Assembly (NCBI GenBank): GCA_003244035.1
Contig: QHBV01000046.1
Location: 1-9,102 of the forward strand
Direction of reading: 5' to 3'
DNA: 9,102 nt
DNA from: Solirubrobacterales bacterium
Lineage (GTDB): Bacteria > Actinomycetota > Thermoleophilia > Solirubrobacterales > Solirubrobacteraceae
Each line of letters begins with the position of its first letter. Positions within the stretch are counted from its first letter, which is position 1. The translations under genes and the position numbers were made by a program. The notes beneath the pieces are model-generated. The model was not told where the DNA came from, did no database searches, and saw only the letters and a program-made list of their open reading frames with translations. Positions 1 through 5,520 of the stretch are shown piece by piece.

Positions 1-840
1 CTCAACCTGGCGTTTCTCGACCCTGGCGATGTAGCGCTGGTGGCCGACCCGGGGTATCCCGTCTACACCGGAGGCCCCCGGCTGACCGGCGGCGAGCCGG
101 TGCTGATGCCGCTGCTGGCAGAGCGCGGTTTTGCTCCAGACCTGGAGGCGATCCCGGCGGCGGCACTTCAGCGGGCGCGGCTGCTGTTCTTCAACTACCC
201 CAACAACCCCACCGGGGCGGTCGTCCCCGATGGGCTGTTCGAGCAGGTCGTCGAGCTGGCCGAGCGCCACGACATCCTCGCGGTCCACGACAGCGCGTAC
301 AGCGAGACCACCTACGACGGCTACGTCGCGCCGTCATTCCTCGCCACCCCTGGCGCCAGGGACGTCGGGGTTGAGGTGTTCTCGCTGTCCAAGGGCTACA
401 ACATGACCGGCTGGCGGTGCGCGGCGATCGTCGGCAACGCCGAGGCGATCGCGCACTACTGGCGGCTGAAGTCGAACATCGACTCGGGGCTGTTCGAGGC
501 CGTGCAGCTCGCAGGGGCGGCGGCGCTCGGCCCCGAGCTCGACACCGAGGTGCGGGCGATGAACGCCGTTTACCAGCGCCGGCGTGACCTCGTCTGCGAC
601 GCGCTGGCGCAGGCCGGGGTGGAGGTCACCCCGCCAAGGGGGACGATCTATGTGTGGGCGCCGGTGCCTGCGGGATTCCAGTCGGCCGCTGCCTACTGCG
701 AGCACGTACTCGAGCGTGCCGCCGTCGCGATCTCCCCCGGCGGCACGTACGGGCCCAGTGGCGAGGGCTTCTTCCGGATCTCGCTGACCACACCCGACGA
801 GCGGCTGGCGGAGGCGGTGGAGCGGATCCGGTCGTTGTAG
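1..840 (+). CDS. dapL: LL-diaminopimelate aminotransferase (DapL-type), 5' end cut off by the window
   Basis: This is a PLP-dependent class I/II aminotransferase. DapL converts tetrahydrodipicolinate plus glutamate to LL-diaminopimelate in one step, feeding lysine and peptidoglycan. The frame is open from base 1, so the N-terminal part (roughly 100 residues by family length) lies outside; 279 codons remain. Visible family signatures are LLDPGD-like LAFLDPGD, DPGYPVY, NYPNNPTGAV, a VHDSAYSE segment, and the Schiff-base block SLSKGYNMTGWR with the PLP lysine encoded at 391-393. KSNIDSGLFEAVQ and a C-terminal FFRISLTTPDERL follow. The PGYPVY and KSNIDSG blocks resemble DapL and related DapC/AspC-like enzymes of Actinobacteria. 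The exact substrate is inferred: another class I aminotransferase (for example succinyl-DAP aminotransferase) cannot be excluded. The first in-window GTG at 40 is internal, not the start. Confidence 0.8.
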   Translation, partial: LNLAFLDPGDVALVADPGYPVYTGGPRLTGGEPVLMPLLAERGFAPDLEAIPAAALQRARLLFFNYPNNPTGAVVPDGLFEQVVELAERHDILAVHDSAYSETTYDGYVAPSFLATPGARDVGVEVFSLSKGYNMTGWRCAAIVGNAEAIAHYWRLKSNIDSGLFEAVQLAGAAALGPELDTEVRAMNAVYQRRRDLVCDALAQAGVEVTPPRGTIYVWAPVPAGFQSAAAYCEHVLERAAVAISPGGTYGPSGEGFFRISLTTPDERLAEAVERIRSL

Positions 841-978
841 GCGAGCCGGCCCGTGAGTCACCCGCCTGTTTTCAGCAGTGTTGAACCACAGTAGGCCCGC
901 TGAGCGAGCGGCCACCGCGAAAGTCTTAGCTCGCCTCGCGGGAGGTCGTGGCCGAGCGTCTGGCTCTCTCCGCGCTGC

Positions 979-1062
979 TCCCAAGCCCTTATCGCATTCG
1001 CGATCGAATTCGACAACGCGTGGGAGCCCGAGATGCCGCGCCGGACCACGCGCTACGGAGCC
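979..1062 (+). pseudogene. Possible relic of a MarR-like/winged-helix regulator (N-terminal fragment)
   Basis: In frame 1, codons around 979-1062 read SQALIAFAIEFDNAW followed by EPEMPRRTTRYG and then AEPGSS. From memory this resembles the N-terminal region of a family of actinobacterial proteins, often annotated as MarR-like, that carry an (A)IEFDNE.E..MPHRTT segment. In those proteins a longer winged-helix domain follows. Here the similarity ends after the TTRYGAEPGSS segment, and none of the three forward frames downstream resumes it. There is no plausible start codon and RBS directly upstream. I read it as a decayed remnant. The family assignment rests on recollection of a short motif and could be chance. 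Confidence 0.3.
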
Positions 1063-1189
1063 GAGCCGGGCTCGAGCCGCCGCCCGCGCCTGGCGCAACG
1101 AGGCCCGCCGGCCCGAGGTGCTGCCGCAGTTTCCGATGCCGCGTCAGAGCGGGCATCCCGATGGCGCCTGAGAACTGCCCGAGGACTCG

Positions 1190-1198
1190 CCCCCCCCC
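1190..1198 (+). repeat. C9 homopolymer tract upstream of hflX
   Basis: Nine consecutive C residues end 7 nt before the hflX ATG, in the place where a ribosome binding site would be expected. The only purine-rich SD-like element, GAGG at 1181-1184, is on the far side of the tract and too distant (about 21 nt) to work normally. Changes in tract length could alter the leader; no function is shown. Confidence 0.6.
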
Positions 1199-1205
1199 GA
1201 CTACC

Positions 1206-2537
1206 ATGAGAAACGTGCAGGAGACGCATCAAGGGCGCCGGCGGGCGTCCACGCCGGTTCTCGACGGGCAGCGATCCGAGGGCCGGGCGCGCCAGCGCGC
1301 CTACCTGATCGCCGCGCTTCCCGATGGTCACGAGCCCGAGCTCAGCGAACTGCGCGAGCTGCTGCGAACCGCGGGGGTGGCCGCCGTCGGGGAGATGATC
1401 CAGCGGCGCGAGCAGCCCCATCCCAACAGCTACCTGGGGAGGGGCAAGCTCGAGCAGCTCGGAGCGGAGATCGCCGCCGCCGACGCCAACCTCGTCGCCT
1501 GCGACGACGAGCTCTCCCCGCGCCAGGAGCGCAACCTCGAAGCGAGCCTCGGCGTGCCGGTGATCGATCGCACCGCGATCATCCTCGACATCTTCGCCGC
1601 CCACGCGCACAGCGCCGAGGGCAAGCTCCAGGTCGAGCTGGCTCAGCTCGAGTACAACCTCGCCAGGATGCGTGGCCTGTGGTCGCACCTGGAGCGCCTG
1701 GGCGCGGGCAGGATCGACGGCGGGATCGGCACCCGCGGACCGGGCGAGACCCAGATCGAGACCGACCGCCGTCTCGCGCGCGATCGGATCTCGGCGCTCA
1801 AGCGCAAGCTCGCGCACGTGCGCTCGAGCCGCTCGGTGATGCGCTCCGAGCGCGAACGCGCGCACCTGCCCACCATCGCGCTCGCCGGATACACGAACGC
1901 CGGCAAGTCGACGCTACTGGGGGCGCTGACCGGCGCCGAGGTCGGGGTTCGCGACCGGCTCTTCCACACGCTCGATCCGACCACCCGGGTACTGCGCGCG
2001 GGCGGCCGCGACTATCTGCTCACCGACACGGTCGGCTTCATCCGCAAGCTCCCGCACCAGCTGGTGGAGGCGTTCGGCGCGACGCTCGAGGAGACGCGGC
2101 TGGCCGACCTGATCGTCCACGTCGTCGACGCGTCGGCGCCCGAGGAAGAGCTCGTGCTGATGACCGACGCCGTCGAGGACGTACTGCTCGCGATCGGCGC
2201 CGTGCAGGCACCGAGACTGCTGGTCCTCGGCAAGGCCGACCTGATTGAAGAGCCGCGTCGCTCTGAGCTCGCCCGCCGGCACCCCGACGCCGTGCTCGTC
2301 TCGGCGCACACGGGCGAGGGGATCGAAGGCCTGACGGAGCGGGTCGAGCATGCGTTCGCGCGGACGCTGCAGCAGGTCGAGCTCCTGATCCCCTACGGCG
2401 AGGGCGCCCGGCTGGCCGAGCTGCACGAGCTCGCGGGCGACCTCCAGCGAGAGGAGACGCCCGAGGGCGTGCGGGTGCACGTACGCCTGCCCGCGACGAT
2501 CGCGGCGCGCTATCAACCGTTCGCTTCGCAGACATGA
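1206..2537 (+). CDS. hflX: Ribosome-associated GTPase HflX
   Basis: HflX is a TRAFAC-class GTPase that binds the 50S subunit and splits or rescues stalled ribosomes, particularly after heat or antibiotic stress. From the ATG at 1206 it is 443 aa, a normal family length. The N-terminal HflX domain shows YLGRGK (76-81) and the conserved glycine-rich segment with RGPGETQIETDRR (about 172-189), followed by a basic helical linker. The G domain has G1 GYTNAGKST (228-236), the DPTTR switch I region and G3 DTVGF (274-278). G4 reads GKAD (342-345) where NKxD is expected, and G5 lies near VSAHTGEG. The frame stays open upstream to 948, but that part is low-complexity Arg/Pro-rich sequence outside the family, so ATG 1206 is preferred; GTG 1215 is an alternative. 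No good SD is visible. The stop overlaps the dut start by 4 nt (ATGA). Confidence 0.93.
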   Translation: MRNVQETHQGRRRASTPVLDGQRSEGRARQRAYLIAALPDGHEPELSELRELLRTAGVAAVGEMIQRREQPHPNSYLGRGKLEQLGAEIAAADANLVACDDELSPRQERNLEASLGVPVIDRTAIILDIFAAHAHSAEGKLQVELAQLEYNLARMRGLWSHLERLGAGRIDGGIGTRGPGETQIETDRRLARDRISALKRKLAHVRSSRSVMRSERERAHLPTIALAGYTNAGKSTLLGALTGAEVGVRDRLFHTLDPTTRVLRAGGRDYLLTDTVGFIRKLPHQLVEAFGATLEETRLADLIVHVVDASAPEEELVLMTDAVEDVLLAIGAVQAPRLLVLGKADLIEEPRRSELARRHPDAVLVSAHTGEGIEGLTERVEHAFARTLQQVELLIPYGEGARLAELHELAGDLQREETPEGVRVHVRLPATIAARYQPFASQT

Positions 2538-2968
2538 GCACCCTCCGGGTTCGCCGGGTGCACGAGCGCGCATTGCTGCCGACCCGGGCCCATGCCGACG
2601 ACGCCGGCCTGGACCTGTACGCGCTCGAGCGAGCCGAGCTCGCGCCGGGCGAGCGGACGTCGGTGCGCACCGGCGTGGCCGTCGAGCTCGGGGCGGGCCA
2701 GGCCGGGCTCGTGCTGGCGCGCTCGGGTCTCGCCGCAAGGCACGGAATCGCGCTCGTCAACGCCCCTGGGCTGATCGACGCCGGCTACCGGGGCGAGATC
2801 CAGGTGCTGCTGCTCAACACCGACCGACGCGAGTCGTTCACGATCGTCCCCGGCACGCGGATCGCGCAACTTGTGCTCATAGGTGTCCAGACCCCGGAGG
2901 TGCTGGAGGTGGACACGCTTGCGCTGTCTGAGCGCGGCGCCACAGGGTTCGGCTCGAGCGGCGCCTGA
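2534..2968 (+). CDS. dut: Deoxyuridine 5'-triphosphate nucleotidohydrolase (dUTPase)
   Basis: This trimeric dUTPase hydrolyses dUTP to dUMP and PPi, keeping uracil out of DNA and supplying dUMP for dTMP synthesis. At 144 aa it has the usual length and all five motifs in order. Motif 1 is ADDAGLDLYA (21-30). Motif 2 is RSGLAARHG (63-71). Motif 3 is GLIDAGYRGEIQV (79-91), with the catalytic-water Asp82. Motif 4 is GTRIAQLV (107-114). Motif 5, the C-terminal glycine-rich arm RGATGFGSSG (134-143), closes over the substrate. The ATG overlaps the hflX stop (ATGA, 2534-2537) and has no clear SD of its own, so it is probably expressed by translational coupling with hflX. Nothing is unusual in the protein. 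Confidence 0.96.
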   Translation: MSTLRVRRVHERALLPTRAHADDAGLDLYALERAELAPGERTSVRTGVAVELGAGQAGLVLARSGLAARHGIALVNAPGLIDAGYRGEIQVLLLNTDRRESFTIVPGTRIAQLVLIGVQTPEVLEVDTLALSERGATGFGSSGA

Positions 2969-3001
2969 CGGGCCGGTCCGGCCGGGCCTGGGTCGGTCAG
3001 G
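2964..3001. terminator. Candidate bidirectional terminator at the convergent dut / betaine-binding gene junction
   Basis: CCTGAC (2964-2969) and GTCAGG (2996-3001) are perfect inverted arms containing the TGA of dut and the TGA of the opposing gene. Between them a second stem can form: GGGCC 2970-2974 with GGCCT 2985-2989 (one G-T pair), or alternatively the palindromic GGCCGGTCCGGCC at 2971-2983. There is no T tract on either side, as is common in high-G+C actinobacteria. Only 28 bp separate the two stop codons, so any shared terminator has to lie here. Confidence 0.35.
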
Positions 3002-4043
3002 AGGCGGTCGCGGGCACGATGCCGTGGGACTGCAGGAACTGCTTGGCGACCGCCGCGGGATCCTGATGGTAGAGGTCAACCGCGGCGTTCAGCTCGCGCA
3101 TCACGGTGGTGCTCAGCAGCGCGCCGACACGGTCGATCGTCGCGGCGAACGCCGGGCCTTCGGCGAGCAGGACCTTGGCGGGGACGACGGGGACGATGTT
3201 GCCAGAGCCAAACACCCCCAGCGGGTCCGCCAGCAGCGTGTAGCCGCCGGTCGCGAGCTGGCCGTCGGTGGTGGTCGCGTAGGCGGCTTGCACCAATCCC
3301 TGGTCGAGCGCCTGATACTGAGCTCCGAGCTCGACCGGCTTGAACGCCGCCGGCACGAACCCATAGGCTCGCTCGATCGCTGGTAGCCCGGCGGGACTCT
3401 GCCGGAACTCGGGAGGAGCGCCGAGCGTCAGCGTCCCGGCCACCGTTCGCAGGTCGCCGAGCGTCCCCAGTGCGTGCTCGCTTGCATATGCCTGGGTCAC
3501 CGCGATCGCGTCGGTGTCGCTAAACGGGGTCGGATCCAGCAGCCGCAGTCCGTGAGCCACGGCATAGCGCTGCCCAGCCTGGTGCGCGGCAGCGAGCGTG
3601 GATAAGGAGCGCCTGATTCCGGCGACGGTGGTGTTCCACGTGTCCAGGTACTCCGGGTACATGTCGAGACTGCCGCTCTGCAGCGCCTGGATCGTGACTT
3701 CGGTGGCTCCGATGTTCGGGTTCAGCGCCACTGTGAAGCCTTCAGCCGCAAGTGCCTGCTGGTAGAGATGGCCGAGCAGGAACTGCTCGGTGAAGTTCTT
3801 GTCGCCGACGGTGACCTGCGGCCTGCCGACGCCGGGCAGGGTGGTGGTGGTGGTCGTCGTCGTAGTCGTGGTCATGGCTGTGGTGGTCGTGGGAGCGGTG
3901 GTGGTCGTGGGAGCGGTTGCAGCCGAGGTTGGCCTCTCGCGCTTGGACGTCCCACAGCCCATGACGCCCGCGGCCAGCAGCAGTGCGGCAACCGGGATCG
4001 CGAGCGCGGTGGTGGCGTTACGGCTGAGCGGGGGCATCGTCAC
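2997..4043 (-). CDS. Glycine betaine/choline-type ABC transporter substrate-binding lipoprotein (OsmF/OpuC family)
   Basis: A 348-aa exported solute-binding protein of the OpuAC/OsmF family, which captures quaternary amines such as glycine betaine or choline for an ABC importer. It begins with a signal peptide and lipobox: hydrophobic segment 13-28, then VMGC with the lipidated Cys30. A Thr/Pro/Ala-rich spacer follows (about 38-70, including eleven consecutive Thr at 58-68), then the binding domain from about 76, with VTVGDKNFTEQFLLG, NIGATEVTIQAL and DMYPEYLDTW. Start: GTG 4043, or ATG 4037 two codons inside; neither has a strong SD. It lies 30 bp after gatD and probably ends that operon. 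No permease or ATPase gene accompanies it in the window, so partners must be encoded elsewhere. The ligand is inferred from the family only. Confidence 0.87.
   Translation of the reverse strand: MTMPPLSRNATTALAIPVAALLLAAGVMGCGTSKRERPTSAATAPTTTTAPTTTTAMTTTTTTTTTTTLPGVGRPQVTVGDKNFTEQFLLGHLYQQALAAEGFTVALNPNIGATEVTIQALQSGSLDMYPEYLDTWNTTVAGIRRSLSTLAAAHQAGQRYAVAHGLRLLDPTPFSDTDAIAVTQAYASEHALGTLGDLRTVAGTLTLGAPPEFRQSPAGLPAIERAYGFVPAAFKPVELGAQYQALDQGLVQAAYATTTDGQLATGGYTLLADPLGVFGSGNIVPVVPAKVLLAEGPAFAATIDRVGALLSTTVMRELNAAVDLYHQDPAAVAKQFLQSHGIVPATAS
3839..3916 (-). repeat. Low-complexity Thr-linker repeat (GGT/CGT triplets and an 18-bp tandem duplication)
   Basis: On the plus strand this part of the lipoprotein gene is a run of GGT, CGT and AGT triplets (antisense of Thr ACN codons). 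Adjacent to it is a perfect two-copy tandem repeat, TGGTGGTCGTGGGAGCGG at 3881-3898 and 3899-3916, coding two Ala-Pro-Thr4 units. It forms the flexible tether between the lipidated Cys and the binding domain. All repeats are multiples of 3, so slippage would change linker length without a frameshift. Confidence 0.8.
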
Positions 4044-4073
4044 GATCGGGGGCCGGCCATCGTAGAGCGGTGG

Positions 4074-4814
4074 CTACACACCGGCCGCACGCCGTGCGTC
4101 GGCGTGGGCACCCCGCTCGAGCTCGTCGTCGAGCGCTGGCAGCGGCTGATCTAGGCCGAGCGCCCTACGGATCAGCCAGTCGGCAAACCACGCGTTCTTG
4201 GGCAACAGCGGGCCGTGCATGTAGGTGCCGATCACGCTGCCCTCGCGGGCGCCCTCGCCGCCATCGCGACCGTTGTTTCCGTGACCGCGCAGGACGTGAC
4301 CGAGCGGTCGCGCGGACGGACCCAGCTGGGTGCGACCGCCGTGATTCTCAAAGCCGGCGAGCACGCGCCGCTCGCCGGGATCGAGCTCGACCTCGATCGC
4401 GACGTTGCCGATCAGCCGCGGGCCATCGGCGCGAACGGTGTTCAGATCGAGCAGGGCCGCCCCGGGGAGCGTCTCCGTTCCGAGCTGGTAGGAGCGCCCA
4501 AGCAGCTGGTAGCCCCCGCAGACGGCGAGAATCACGCCGCCACGAGCCGCGACCGCATGCAGGGCGTCACGCTTTGACTCGGCGAGATCCAGCGCGCACA
4601 GCCGCTGGTCACGATCCTGGCCGCCGCCGATGTAATAGATGTCGGCGCCGTCGGGGTCGAGCTCGTCGCCAAGTCCGCTTTGATGCAGCGAGAACCCGAT
4701 TGAGCGCCACCGGCAGCGGCGCTCGAGCAGCAGCAGGTTTCCGCGGTCGGCATAGATGTTCATCAGCTCTGGGTACAGGGCGCACACCCTGAGCGCGGAC
4801 TTACGTTCAGCCAC
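4074..4814 (-). CDS. gatD: Lipid II isoglutaminyl synthase, glutamine amidotransferase subunit GatD
   Basis: GatD is the class I (CobB/CobQ-like) glutaminase half of the MurT-GatD complex. It releases ammonia from glutamine, which MurT uses to amidate the alpha-carboxyl of D-Glu in lipid II at the cytoplasmic membrane face. The 246-aa protein opens with the typical LYPELMNIYADRGN, continues with YYIGGGQDRDQ, and has the nucleophile in VILAVCGGYQLLG (Cys99) and the catalytic His in TYMHGPLLPKN (His200). The third triad residue is supplied by MurT in characterised complexes, and no Glu follows the His as in stand-alone amidotransferases. Translation starts at GTG 4814, 8 nt inside the preceding methyltransferase gene; the next Met is within the conserved core, so GTG is required. 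The stop is TAG. It is separated from murT by one gene, which is not the usual direct adjacency. Confidence 0.93.
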   Translation of the reverse strand: MAERKSALRVCALYPELMNIYADRGNLLLLERRCRWRSIGFSLHQSGLGDELDPDGADIYYIGGGQDRDQRLCALDLAESKRDALHAVAARGGVILAVCGGYQLLGRSYQLGTETLPGAALLDLNTVRADGPRLIGNVAIEVELDPGERRVLAGFENHGGRTQLGPSARPLGHVLRGHGNNGRDGGEGAREGSVIGTYMHGPLLPKNAWFADWLIRRALGLDQPLPALDDELERGAHADARRAAGV

Positions 4815-5520
4815 GGAGCATCACCACGGCGCTGCCGGCGTGTTCCCTGGTTGGTGCAATCAGCTGACGCCCCGCCGGTCTCAGCCCGAGCGCCGCGGCC
4901 TCGCGCTCGAGCTGCGCCGGCGTCAGGCGGTCGAGGCGGACCGAGTGATTGCTGGCGCACAGCTCGCCCTCGGCGTCCACGACCTCGCGCCGGCGCTCGA
5001 GCACGAAGCCATCCCGATCGGCCCGCACGGCGGTCGGCTGACTGCAGTACACGACCCCGTCGCGCTCACAGATGTCGGGCGCCGGCGAGGATGCTCCGTC
5101 GAGTGTCTCGAAGGGCTCGAGCTCGTCGGCCAGGGCGATCGCCAGCACCCCCTGGCGAGCGAGGTGCACGCGCGCACGGCGCAGGAACGCGCTCCGGCCC
5201 TCACGACCGCCGAGGAGCTGGATCGTCTGCATCGGCACGAGGCACAGCGCAAAGCGGCGGCGGAGGTCGAGCTCGCGCGCATCGCCCAGGACGGTGAGAA
5301 GCTGCATTCCTCCGGTGCGCCGGGCGAGCTCGGAGAGCAGCTCGGGGTCGTTGTCGAGCGCGGTCACGCGATGACCCGCTCGCGCGAGCGTGAGCGCGAC
5401 CCGACCAGCGCCCGCGCCGACCTCGAGCACCGGATCCCCGCACTCGGCCGCGAGCGCCCGCCACAGCGCGATGTCCGCGCCGTAGCCGCCGCACTCCAGG
5501 TCGTGCCAGATCGCCGTCAT
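4807..5520 (-). CDS. Class I SAM-dependent methyltransferase, substrate unknown, between murT and gatD
   Basis: A 237-aa Rossmann-fold methyltransferase of the Methyltransf_25/11 type. Motif I is VLEVGAGAGR (31-40), followed by the acidic ribose-binding end of strand 2, VTALDNDPE (Asp56 region), and GDARELDL (79-86), the usual adenine-contacting region. Motif IV-like LCLVPMQTIQLL comes next. A C-terminal beta/alpha lobe ends in HAGSAVVMLRG, as in many small-molecule methyltransferases of this group. No membrane segment or signal peptide is seen. The frame is open far upstream, but the ATG at 5520 overlaps the murT stop (ATGA) and gives a family-like N-terminus; the upstream part is a shadow of murT. 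It shares 8 nt with gatD. Its position inside the lipid II amidation cluster suggests coupled expression and possibly a cell-wall or lipid-linked substrate, but that is inference from context only. Confidence 0.88.
   Translation of the reverse strand: MTAIWHDLECGGYGADIALWRALAAECGDPVLEVGAGAGRVALTLARAGHRVTALDNDPELLSELARRTGGMQLLTVLGDARELDLRRRFALCLVPMQTIQLLGGREGRSAFLRRARVHLARQGVLAIALADELEPFETLDGASSPAPDICERDGVVYCSQPTAVRADRDGFVLERRREVVDAEGELCASNHSVRLDRLTPAQLEREAAALGLRPAGRQLIAPTREHAGSAVVMLRG

Larger units (their letters stand above)
841..1205. other. Intergenic region dapL-hflX, 365 bp, no intact gene
   Basis: This is the only long non-coding stretch in the window. It contains a small hairpin at 897-911 (CCGCT/AGCGG arms, 5-nt loop, no T tract) that could help end dapL transcription. 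It also holds a relic of a protein-coding gene around 979-1062 (separate entry), a short inverted repeat ATTCG-CGAT-CGAAT at 996-1009, and a run of nine C at 1190-1198 just before the hflX start. I see no convincing -35/-10 pair and no RNA gene. Open frames crossing it are fortuitous high-G+C frames: their translations are Arg/Pro/Ala-rich and match nothing I know. The hflX promoter should lie here, but I cannot place it. Confidence 0.6.

Noticed and set aside
996..1009. ATTCG-CGAT-CGAAT inverted repeat as an operator for hflX
   Set aside because: The arms are only 5 bp, the site is about 200 bp from the start codon, and it overlaps the putative coding relic, so it may be chance.
334..1098. 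Long minus-strand frame opposite dapL
   Set aside because: It is Arg/Pro/His-rich, lacks any recognisable domain, and mirrors the codon periodicity of dapL; a typical high-G+C antisense shadow.
948..1205. Upstream in-frame extension of hflX to a GTG at 948
   Set aside because: The translated extension is Arg/Pro/Ala-rich, unlike any HflX N-terminus, and would give an oversized protein; ATG 1206 gives the family length.
841..1205. tRNA or small structured RNA in the dapL-hflX gap
   Set aside because: Only short 4-5 bp hairpins are present; there is no TPsiC-like or anticodon-arm arrangement and no conserved riboswitch core that I can recognise.
3768..4154. Plus-strand Gly/Val-rich frames across the Thr-linker region
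   Set aside because: They are antisense translations of the repetitive Thr codons of the lipoprotein gene and have no independent support.
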